A stretch of 5,328 nt of DNA. Origin: Hyphomicrobiales bacterium (GTDB lineage: Bacteria > Pseudomonadota > Alphaproteobacteria > Rhizobiales > JALURZ01). Of this stretch, positions 1-4,894 are shown in pieces; position 1 is the stretch's first letter, and each line of letters begins with the position of its first letter. A program made the position numbers and the translations under genes. The stretch is from assembly GCA_027058735.1 (NCBI GenBank), contig JALURZ010000068.1, positions 1-5,328 of the forward strand, written 5' to 3'. Under the pieces are notes generated by a model. It was not told where the DNA came from. It worked only from the letters and a program-made list of their open reading frames with translations, and searched no databases.

Positions 1-348
1 GGGCCGGACGGCGCGCGGCACAGCCGCGCCGCCCCCGCCGGGGCTCTGGCCGGCCGCCTGGCTGCGGATATACCGGGCGCTCAGCCAGCCGACCGATTTG
101 CCAAAATAGATCCGGCACCATGAATAGGCGAACGATGCGACCGGCATGCACTCATCCACAGTCACCACCGTGTTGGACAGGACTTTTCCCACTGAGGGAT
201 AGGCCGGTCCGGGGCCGGCCCGCAGGTCGATGATCTCGCCGGGCTTTGTTTCCTGAATGCGGTAGCCCTGCGCCTGCGCCAGAACCTGGGAACCGAATGC
301 GGCGGTCGCAACGACCGCGACGATCGCCCGAAAATGACCGCGACCCAT
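1..348 (-). CDS. Exported SH3b-domain protein, C-terminus cut by window edge
   Basis: Reading leftward from an ATG at 348-346, the frame stays open for 116 codons to the window edge, so the C-terminus is missing. A purine-rich ribosome-binding site (AAGAGAAG) lies just before the ATG. Residues 1-26 form a signal peptide: a basic start (MGRGHFR), a hydrophobic alanine/valine core and a likely cleavage site near VLAQA. Residues about 29-95 match a bacterial SH3 (SH3b) domain, with the LRAGPGPAYPSVGKV segment (42-56) and the closing GWLSARYI segment (87-94). Cysteines 67 and 78 could form a disulfide in the periplasm. A Gly/Ala/Pro-rich linker starts near residue 98 and runs to the edge. Such domains bind cell-wall or protein ligands in the envelope; the exact partner is unknown. 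The gene diverges from the YedZ-like gene at 616. Confidence 0.85.
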   Translation of the reverse strand, partial: MGRGHFRAIVAVVATAAFGSQVLAQAQGYRIQETKPGEIIDLRAGPGPAYPSVGKVLSNTVVTVDECMPVASFAYSWCRIYFGKSVGWLSARYIRSQAAGQSPGGGGAAVPRAVRP

Positions 349-446
349 TGATCTTCTCTTCGTAACGTATTAACTCGATGTGTTGTCAGCCTAACACGCG
401 CCGGCGGCGGTTAGAAACTGTTCAGCGGCCGGCGGATTGGGATGCC

Positions 447-489
447 GAACCATTGGGACCGCGCCCGGATTTCGAAAAAACAATGGTTC
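447..489. repeat. Perfect 9-bp inverted repeat in divergent intergenic region
   Basis: GAACCATTG at 447-455 is the exact reverse complement of CAATGGTTC at 481-489, with a 25-base spacer. Three more pairs (444-446 with 492-494) form if two bases are bulged. It sits about mid-way between the two divergent start codons (348 and 616). The spacer ends in a run of six A. It could be a regulator binding site or a transcribed hairpin; there is no evidence to choose between these. Confidence 0.5.
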
Positions 490-615
490 ACGGCAATGAC
501 ACAGCAGTTGAGGGGACAAGGCTTCTGACCGACGGACAGGGTCCAATTGGTGGGCGCTGGCGGGTTTTTCGTATCCGCTTTCTTCTTTCGGCCAACAAGG
601 GAAATCGAACGAACG

Positions 616-1341
616 ATGGATAACTCACGCACTCTTTCGAGCCGTTTCGCAGTGGGGTGGAAAACCCGGCACCTGGTCGTGCTGATTATCGCGATCCTCG
701 GGACCTACCTTTTTCTGGAATCACGCAATCAATGGTCTCCCATGCACCGCTGGAACCGCGGCATCGGGGATATGAGCCTCGTTCTGGTGGCGCTCGCCAT
801 GATCATCGGCCCTCTCTCGCGCCTGATACCCGCGACGCGCGGTCTCATTCCCTGGCGCCGGGAACTGGGTATCCACGGCGTCCTGCTGGCCATCGTTCAC
901 ACGTCCATCATTCTGGTGGGCTGGGTTGAGTGGGATCTGGCCCGCATTTTCGGCTATGCGCTGCACCCCACCGGCATCTACGTCATGGTCCAGCACGGGT
1001 TTGGACTGGCCAATGTCGTAGGCATCGTTGCCCTGGTCTATGGCGCCGTTCTGGCCCTGTCTTCCAGCGACTGGTGCCAGCGTGTGCTTGGCGGTCCGGT
1101 TTGGAAGTTTCTGCAGCAGGGCTCTTACATATTGTGGATTCTCATTGTCATCCACACGGCCTACTTCCTGTTTCTCCATTTTCAGGACTACCACAGGAGA
1201 ACGCCGGAACCGAACTGGGCCCAATTGCCCTTCCTGCTGCTTGTCGCCTTCATCGTTCTGCTGCAGTTCGCCGCGTTCCTGAAGACCTGGAGGTCAAGGC
1301 GCAACAGGGCGCCAACCGACCGGGCGGCGATGACCGTCTGA
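616..1341 (+). CDS. Ferric reductase-like haem membrane protein, YedZ/MsrQ type
   Basis: The protein has 241 residues and six predicted membrane helices, roughly at 20-35, 50-70, 85-103, 121-148, 170-188 and 204-222. This layout and length fit the ferric reductase-like transmembrane family that includes YedZ/MsrQ, which passes electrons through b-type haem. Conserved-looking histidines lie in helix 3 (H87 and H95, in ELGIHGVLLAIVH) and helix 5 (H180, and H188 at its end), the expected places for haem ligands. The ATG at 616 is preferred over an in-frame TTG at 547: it starts the recognisable protein and has an AAGGGAAA stretch 11-19 bases upstream, although that spacing is somewhat long. In the classical system MsrQ pairs with the periplasmic molybdopterin reductase MsrP; no msrP is visible on either side. 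The substrate is therefore unknown, and msrQ is not assigned as a symbol. Confidence 0.8.
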   Translation: MDNSRTLSSRFAVGWKTRHLVVLIIAILGTYLFLESRNQWSPMHRWNRGIGDMSLVLVALAMIIGPLSRLIPATRGLIPWRRELGIHGVLLAIVHTSIILVGWVEWDLARIFGYALHPTGIYVMVQHGFGLANVVGIVALVYGAVLALSSSDWCQRVLGGPVWKFLQQGSYILWILIVIHTAYFLFLHFQDYHRRTPEPNWAQLPFLLLVAFIVLLQFAAFLKTWRSRRNRAPTDRAAMTV

Positions 1342-1503
1342 TTTGGTCCCGCGCGCGGCGTGCCTCCGGTGGCCCCGGCGCGGGGTTCCCATGCGTCTCA
1401 CAGGTGAGAGCGGGCACGCGCGCCCGCAAAACCGCCCCGGCGCCGGTGTTGGCGGAAAGCCTGGCCTTGCCAGCAAACGCGAAAATCCGGTCAAATGATT
1501 CCC

Positions 1504-1509
1504 TATAAC
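1504..1509 (+). promoter_or_regulatory. Possible -10 element upstream of the YciI gene
   Basis: TATAAC lies 29 bases before the YciI start codon and differs from the consensus -10 at one base. No good -35 element is found at 16-18 bases upstream, so this is only suggestive. Confidence 0.25.
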
Positions 1510-1538
1510 GAAGACACGCTCTAACAGGGAAAAGTACG

Positions 1539-1826
1539 ATGTTTGTCATCCTCCTCAGATTTTCAGACAACAAGGGCCAGGCCGGCCAGTTCATGGCCGG
1601 CCACAACGAGTGGATAAAGCGCGGGTTCGATGACGGCGTGTTCTTATTGACCGGCAGCCTCCAGCCGAATGCGGGCGGCGGGATCGTGGCCCATAATTGT
1701 TCGCTGGCGGACCTTGAAAACAGGGTGAACGCCGATCCGTTTGTCGCGGAAAACGTGGTCAGCGCGGAAATTCTGGAAATCACGCCATCCAGGAGCGATG
1801 AGCGCCTGAATTTTCTTCTGGGCTGA
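1539..1826 (+). CDS. YciI-family protein
   Basis: The protein has 95 residues, the normal size for the YciI family (a small ferredoxin-like alpha/beta fold, usually a dimer). Family-typical stretches are visible: MFVILLRFSDN at the start, AGHNEWIKRGFDDGVFLLTGSLQP (20-43) with the conserved histidine H22, and NADPFVAENVVSAEILEI (64-81) with the DPF motif. In this family the histidine, with nearby acidic residues, is thought to form a putative active site, but the reaction is mostly unknown. It has no signal peptide and should be cytoplasmic. A good ribosome-binding site (CAGGGA) ends eight bases before the ATG. It begins 197 bases after the YedZ-like gene, so it is probably transcribed separately, and it converges with the exported cupin gene. 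Confidence 0.9.
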   Translation: MFVILLRFSDNKGQAGQFMAGHNEWIKRGFDDGVFLLTGSLQPNAGGGIVAHNCSLADLENRVNADPFVAENVVSAEILEITPSRSDERLNFLLG

Positions 1827-1835
1827 GAAGGCGGA

Positions 1836-1853
1836 CGGGTGCGATGACACCCG
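1836..1853. terminator. Weak hairpin after YciI stop codon
   Basis: CGGGTG and CACCCG form a six-pair GC-rich stem around a six-base loop, starting ten bases after the YciI stop. No T run follows on either strand, so it is not a standard intrinsic terminator. The position between converging genes is the main support. Confidence 0.2.
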
Positions 1854-1961
1854 GGGCCGGAAATTCGCCGGGCCGACCCCGCTGTGCGCCTTCATGCAGG
1901 CAAGGGGGCTCATCAACGGTCATGCCGCTGATGACGCGCCTTTCCGGCGCCGGTTCCAGCA

Positions 1962-2357
1962 TCACTCCTTTACGATATCGACCACGACAGCCACGGCTGG
2001 CTTGTCGGTATTGTTTTTCACGCCATGAACGGTATCGAAGGATTCCGTCCATGAATCCCCCGGCCGCACAATCCTGCTGGAATTGCCGGAATATTCCGTC
2101 AGTTCCCCTTCCAGAACATAGAGAAAGCCCGGACGATCGGCATGGGAATGTTTCTTGACCGAACCGCCCGGGGCAAGGGTCACGCGCCGCGAGCGCATCA
2201 CATAGCCGGCCATCGCCGGAATTTGCCGTGAAAGGGCCTGCATCTGGAGCGCAACCCCGCTCAGCCCCTTGTTCTCGGTCGGCATCTCGGCGGCAAATGA
2301 AGTCGTCGCCACAACGCTTAACGCAACTGCTGCGAATACCACTCTGGCGGATTTCAT
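1962..2357 (-). CDS. Small exported cupin-domain protein
   Basis: The protein has 131 residues. The start is set at the ATG at 2357-2355 because an AAGGAAA ribosome-binding site lies just upstream and a signal peptide follows at once (MKSARVVFAAVALSVVATTSFAA, residues 1-23); a longer in-frame reading from 2510 adds 51 residues with no family character. Residues about 52-130 form one cupin beta-barrel. Motif 1 is APGGSVKKHSH (62-72) with metal-ligand candidates H70 and H72, then FLYVLEGEL (78-86). The usual motif-1 glutamate position appears to be G77. Motif 2 is RPGDSW (98-103) followed by H111 and N115. The protein probably binds a metal ion in the periplasm, with three histidines and no glutamate. 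Enzymatic or sensory function cannot be told from the sequence. The gene is read toward the YciI gene. Confidence 0.85.
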   Translation of the reverse strand: MKSARVVFAAVALSVVATTSFAAEMPTENKGLSGVALQMQALSRQIPAMAGYVMRSRRVTLAPGGSVKKHSHADRPGFLYVLEGELTEYSGNSSRIVRPGDSWTESFDTVHGVKNNTDKPAVAVVVDIVKE

Positions 2358-2410
2358 CGGGTTTTCCTTTTCGCTTCGTTTTTTCGGACTTTCCGGCACC
2401 GGAGATGAGG

Positions 2411-2439
2411 TGTATAGCGCCTGGCGATCCTGCCGCCAA
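2411..2439 (-). promoter_or_regulatory. Candidate sigma70-type promoter of the cupin gene
   Basis: On the minus strand TTGGCG (2439-2434) and TATACA (2416-2411) are separated by exactly 17 bases, and each matches consensus at four of six positions. Transcription would start near 2404 and give a leader of about 45 bases carrying the AAGGAAA ribosome-binding site. Confidence 0.4.
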
Positions 2440-2454
2440 GGCCTTGCTTGGGCG
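2434..2454. repeat. Imperfect palindrome over the -35 of the cupin promoter
   Basis: CGCCAAG (2434-2440) pairs with CTTGGGCG (2447-2454) with one bulged base. A perfect ten-base palindrome, CAAGGCCTTG (2437-2446), is nested inside. Its overlap with the candidate -35 element would suit a repressor site, but no regulator gene lies nearby. Confidence 0.3.
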
Positions 2455-2711
2455 AACCGTGCCGTAACAGTTGATCCGGACAATGAGCCGGCGGGCTTAA
2501 CCATCAGCAAGCGGGCACAATCACAGTCAGCGGTGCGGGGCCGGAACAGCTCCTGCCCTTCGGCGCGGAATCATGCGGGCGCAGGTTGATCGCAGGCAGG
2601 GGGCGTTGGTGCACGGGCAGAGATCCGAAATTCCCGCCGGTCGTTGGATTGTCCGCCACACAGAACTCATGCGCAAACGCCCGTGCAGCAGTGTCGTTTG
2701 AATTCCTGATT

Positions 2712-2735
2712 GCCGCGGCAAAATCGGACCGCGGC
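2712..2735. repeat. Seven-pair hairpin downstream of tRNA-Asn
   Basis: GCCGCGG (2712-2718) and CCGCGGC (2729-2735) form a perfect stem around a ten-base loop. It lies 63 bases beyond the tRNA-Asn 3' end on the transcribed strand. No T run follows, so a role in ending or processing the tRNA transcript is only possible. Confidence 0.25.
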
Positions 2736-2798
2736 GTTCTTGCGGGCGGTCGTGGGGTACGTGACAGTCCCGATAAGCGCGCCAGGCCTTGAACGGTG

Positions 2799-2874
2799 TG
2801 GCTCCCCGGGCCGGACTCGAACCAGCGACCCAGCGGTTAACAGCCGCTTGCTCTACCAACTGAGCTACCGGGGA
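2799..2874 (-). tRNA. tRNA-Asn (anticodon GUU)
   Basis: A full cloverleaf folds on the minus strand. The acceptor stem is TCCCCGG with CCGGGGA, the D stem is GCTC/GAGC, the anticodon stem is AGCGG/CCGCT around the loop CTGTTAA, and the T arm is GCTGG-TTCGAGT-CCGGC. The anticodon GTT lies at 2841-2839 and specifies asparagine. The discriminator is G and the CCA end is encoded (2801-2799). The body is 73 bases, 76 with CCA. The gene is transcribed leftward, away from the small membrane protein gene at 3040. Confidence 0.97.
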
Positions 2875-2916
2875 TCAAAACAGCGACTCAAATGCCTGCG
2901 CCAACGCGTGAGGGTG

Positions 2917-2946
2917 CGTATAGCAAAGTCGCCGGGACCTTGCCAG
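2917..2946 (-). promoter_or_regulatory. Weak candidate promoter for tRNA-Asn
   Basis: On the minus strand CTGGCA (2946-2941) and TATACG (2922-2917) are separated by 18 bases, each with four of six consensus matches. It would give a leader of about 35 bases before the mature tRNA. The support is weak and rests mostly on position. Confidence 0.25.
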
Positions 2947-3039
2947 TGCAAAGATATGCGATCTTGTGATTGCCACATTGCTTGGCCACCTGTTCCGGTA
3001 ATCGGCCTTTGTGTGTTTTTCCGGAAAAACCCCAGACCC

Positions 3040-3303
3040 ATGGCGCGGATAAGATTTGGACGGCGAACCTATGTGCTGCCTGCAAACCGGCTTGTGCGCA
3101 TGGCCATTGGCGCGGGGCTCGTGATTGCCGGAGTGTTCGGCTTTCTGCCCGTTCTGGGGTTCTGGATGGTGCCGCTGGGGTTTGTGGTTTTGTCGGTCGA
3201 TCTGGCGATCGTGCGCCGCTGGCGCCGGGCTGCCTCGCTCGCGCTCGGGCGCGCCGTCAAGCGACGCTGGCCGCATGTGTGGCGGCGGCTTGCGGGAAAT
3301 TGA
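3040..3303 (+). CDS. Small two-helix membrane protein, PGPGW-like
   Basis: The protein has 87 residues. After a basic start (MARIRFGRR) come two hydrophobic helices, about 19-36 and 40-58, joined by a short turn at FLPVLGFWMVPLG (35-47). A strongly basic tail follows (RRWRRAASLALGRAVKRRW, 59-77). The turn and the glycine-rich second helix resemble the small putative transmembrane proteins of the PGPGW family, although the exact PGPGW signature is changed here to PVLGFW. It should sit in the inner membrane with the basic tail in the cytoplasm. Its function is unknown. The ATG has no clear ribosome-binding site; an in-frame GTG at 3013 would add nine residues but is no better supported. The gene lies on the opposite strand between tRNA-Asn and tRNA-Cys. 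Confidence 0.75.
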   Translation: MARIRFGRRTYVLPANRLVRMAIGAGLVIAGVFGFLPVLGFWMVPLGFVVLSVDLAIVRRWRRAASLALGRAVKRRWPHVWRRLAGN

Positions 3304-3348
3304 ACGTTTTCATGCGCCGGCGGCCAGCACCGCGGCGACGCGGGGTTC

Positions 3349-3422
3349 TGGAGGCCACGCCCGGAATCGAACCGGGGTACACGGATTTGCAATCCGCTGC
3401 GTAACCACTCCGCCACGTGGCC
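3349..3422 (-). tRNA. tRNA-Cys (anticodon GCA)
   Basis: A full cloverleaf folds on the minus strand. The acceptor stem is GGCCACG with CGTGGCC, the anticodon stem is GCGGA/TCCGT around the loop TTGCAAA, and the T arm is CCCGG-TTCGATT-CCGGG. The anticodon GCA lies at 3390-3388 and specifies cysteine. The discriminator is T (U in the RNA), the usual identity base for tRNA-Cys, and CCA is encoded (3351-3349). The body is 71 bases, 74 with CCA. It begins 76 bases past the end of the glycosyltransferase gene on the same strand. Confidence 0.97.
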
Positions 3423-3449
3423 ATCACAAAACATCCCCAAGAGCAGGCG

Positions 3450-3478
3450 AACATATCGGGCCGCTGTCGCCGCGGCAA
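3450..3478 (-). promoter_or_regulatory. Candidate promoter of tRNA-Cys
   Basis: On the minus strand TTGCCG (3478-3473) and TATGTT (3455-3450) are separated by exactly 17 bases, each with four of six consensus matches. Transcription would start near 3443, about 20 bases before the mature tRNA, so the tRNA need not depend on read-through from the glycosyltransferase gene. Confidence 0.4.
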
Positions 3479-3498
3479 GGGACAATCCGCTTCCCCGT

Positions 3499-4683
3499 CT
3501 AGCCCAGGATCTCAAGCGTTCTGCGCAGGTCGTCGATATCGATGGTATAGTGCCGTCCCATGCGGAAGGGCTGATCGGTTTCGTTGGAAATGATGTAGCG
3601 GTAGGGCAGATCCATGTCGCTGGCCAGCCGGTAAAAGCAGTCATCGGTCGGGCCGGGAAAAAATTCGATAACCCTGGCCCCGCCGCGCCGGCAATATAGC
3701 AGATTGGACAGACCCGCCCCGTGGGGCGCGACGACATAGTCCGCCTGATGGAACAAGGCGGCCTGTTCGTCCATGCTCAATTCCTCCAGATGGTATTTCT
3801 GGAACCCGAGCGGCTTGAGGATGGCGAAGACGTCGTCCTCGTTGAGCAAACGCCTGATCTTTGCGCGGGCGCGCGAAACATAGATGCGCCTGGGTTGCTG
3901 CTCGTCCGCCGCCGGGTCTTTCAGCACCAGCTCGCGCAGCCAGTTCAGATGTGTGATGGAATAGTGGTGGCGTGGCAGGGCCGCCTGATAGGCGGGCACA
4001 AAGAGCTTTTGCGAACAGACCAGCGGGTGTTCGCCGGGCGAGACTATCCGGCTTTGCGGAATTTCCAGAAGCTCCAGCGTGCGTCGCTGAAACGCCAGCC
4101 GCGTATCCATATACAAGAGCTGATCGTCCATGTGCAGCGCGCCGACAATGCGCAATTTGCACATCGCATCGAACAGCCAGTGGTAGTAGTTGTCCTGGTT
4201 GCGCGCCGCAAGGACGATAACCGGGGCCGGCGCGCGATAAGCCTCGCCATTCGCGAGATAGGGTGTGGAAATGCCTTCGCGGCGGAGTTTCAGTACATAT
4301 TTCGGGCGTTGCGGGTGCGGCTGAATGGCTCCGCGCACCGGCTGAAACCGTTCCGAAAACACATGCCCGCGATGATCGGCGAAACCGTTTTCCACGGCGA
4401 TCATCTGAAATCTTGTCTTTCGGTAGACCGGAAAATTACGCCATTCAAAGGCGTTGTTGAACCCCTTGGGATCGCTGCGCGTGAAGGGGCGCAGCCGGAA
4501 CGGGCCTGAGCGCACGATCCCTTTTTCATTGCCGGCGGTGAAGTGGGGCACATAGCCCAGCCGCTTGGCCATGCGTTTGGGCGAAAGCGCCAACATCATC
4601 AATACGCTCAGGATATGTTTGCCATAGGCGAAGGCGATGTCGGAGAGGTTTGGCGTTTTTGCTTTCGTGGCGGTGCTGGGCAT
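3499..4683 (-). CDS. Family 61 glycosyltransferase (GT61, DUF563)
   Basis: The protein has 394 residues with clear hallmarks of the GT61 glycosyltransferase family: DNYYHWLFDAM (164-174), a central RIYVSRARAKIRRLLNEDDV segment (266-285), and VAPHGAGLSNLLYC (318-331) followed by VIEFF (338-342). Enzymes of this family move a sugar from a nucleotide-sugar donor to a glycan or protein acceptor; bacterial members are common in capsule and exopolysaccharide clusters. Donor and acceptor cannot be read from the sequence. Residues about 22-34 are hydrophobic and could touch the membrane, but there is no clear signal peptide, so it is probably a cytoplasmic or membrane-associated enzyme. The ATG at 4683 is the longest possible start and has only a weak ribosome-binding site. 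The neighbouring upstream oxygenase on the same strand supports a glycan-modification locus. Confidence 0.88.
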   Translation of the reverse strand: MPSTATKAKTPNLSDIAFAYGKHILSVLMMLALSPKRMAKRLGYVPHFTAGNEKGIVRSGPFRLRPFTRSDPKGFNNAFEWRNFPVYRKTRFQMIAVENGFADHRGHVFSERFQPVRGAIQPHPQRPKYVLKLRREGISTPYLANGEAYRAPAPVIVLAARNQDNYYHWLFDAMCKLRIVGALHMDDQLLYMDTRLAFQRRTLELLEIPQSRIVSPGEHPLVCSQKLFVPAYQAALPRHHYSITHLNWLRELVLKDPAADEQQPRRIYVSRARAKIRRLLNEDDVFAILKPLGFQKYHLEELSMDEQAALFHQADYVVAPHGAGLSNLLYCRRGGARVIEFFPGPTDDCFYRLASDMDLPYRYIISNETDQPFRMGRHYTIDIDDLRRTLEILG

Positions 4684-4745
4684 GGCTTCGGGGACAACGG
4701 CGGGGCAGACGAATTCTTGAGGCGGGCACGACAGGGTGCAGGCGA

Positions 4746-4773
4746 TTTCTATTTTTTTTCAGCCAGATTGCAA
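4746..4773 (-). promoter_or_regulatory. Candidate promoter of the GT61 gene with A8 spacer tract
   Basis: On the minus strand TTGCAA (4773-4768) and TAGAAA (4751-4746) are separated by 16 bases, each with four of six consensus matches. Half of the spacer is a run of eight A (4759-4752). Transcription would start near 4739, leaving a leader of about 55 bases. Confidence 0.35.
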
Positions 4774-4786
4774 AGGGAATTTTTCG

Positions 4787-4794
4787 CCCCCCCC
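4787..4794. repeat. C8 (G8 on the coding strand) homopolymer
   Basis: A run of eight C on the plus strand lies 13 bases upstream of the candidate -35 of the glycosyltransferase gene. Together with the A8 run at 4752-4759 it makes this gap unusually rich in slippage-prone tracts. Confidence 0.6.
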
Positions 4795-4816
4795 TTCTCG
4801 CCCGCGCGCATCGCTC

Positions 4817-4835
4817 CGGGCTTCCCGCAAGCCCG
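4817..4835. terminator. Hairpin 3' of the oxygenase gene
   Basis: CGGGCTT (4817-4823) and AAGCCCG (4829-4835) form a perfect seven-pair stem with a five-base loop. It lies 60 bases after the oxygenase stop codon on the transcribed strand. There is no T run after it, so termination is plausible but not demonstrated. Confidence 0.3.
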
Positions 4836-4843
4836 TGGCCGCC

Positions 4844-4862
4844 GGCGCAACGCAAATGCGCC
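4844..4862. terminator. Hairpin close to the oxygenase stop codon
   Basis: GGCGCA (4844-4849) and TGCGCC (4857-4862) form a perfect six-pair stem with a seven-base loop, 32 bases after the oxygenase stop. With the hairpin at 4817-4835 it makes a tandem pair that might end transcription or protect the 3' end. No T run is present. Confidence 0.25.
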
Positions 4863-4894
4863 CTGGCCTCCGCGGATAGAGGGGGCAGGGCGTC

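Larger units (their letters stand above)
2358..2798. other. 441-base gap without a convincing gene
   Basis: No reading frame here has family character, a signal peptide or a convincing start. The longest leftward frame (2859-2527) runs through the tRNA-Asn gene and is a by-product of it. The region holds the candidate cupin promoter at 2411-2439 with an overlapping palindrome, and a hairpin at 2712-2735. The rest shows nothing I can identify. Confidence 0.6.

Noticed and set aside
547..615. Upstream TTG start for the YedZ-like protein
   Set aside because: It adds 23 residues without family character; the ATG at 616 is a better fit.
378..632. Short overlapping frames on both strands between the divergent genes
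   Set aside because: They have no ribosome-binding site or family character and overlap each other and the YedZ-like start.
721..1224. 167-codon leftward frame
   Set aside because: Antisense to the YedZ-like gene, very polar, with no recognisable family or start signal.
930..1508. 192-codon rightward frame
   Set aside because: It overlaps the YedZ-like gene in another frame and has shadow-like Arg/Pro/Ala-rich composition.
2527..2859. 110-codon leftward frame
   Set aside because: It reads through most of tRNA-Asn and the low-information gap; the N-terminal part is simply translated tRNA.
3069..3737. 222-codon leftward frame
   Set aside because: It crosses tRNA-Cys and lies out of frame inside the GT61 gene and antisense to the small membrane protein gene.
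3721..4509. 262-codon rightward frame
   Set aside because: It is wholly antisense to the GT61 gene, which has strong family motifs; the long frame reflects high GC content.
4747..4760. T8 run as an intrinsic terminator tail on the plus strand
   Set aside because: No rightward gene ends nearby and only a four-pair stem precedes it.
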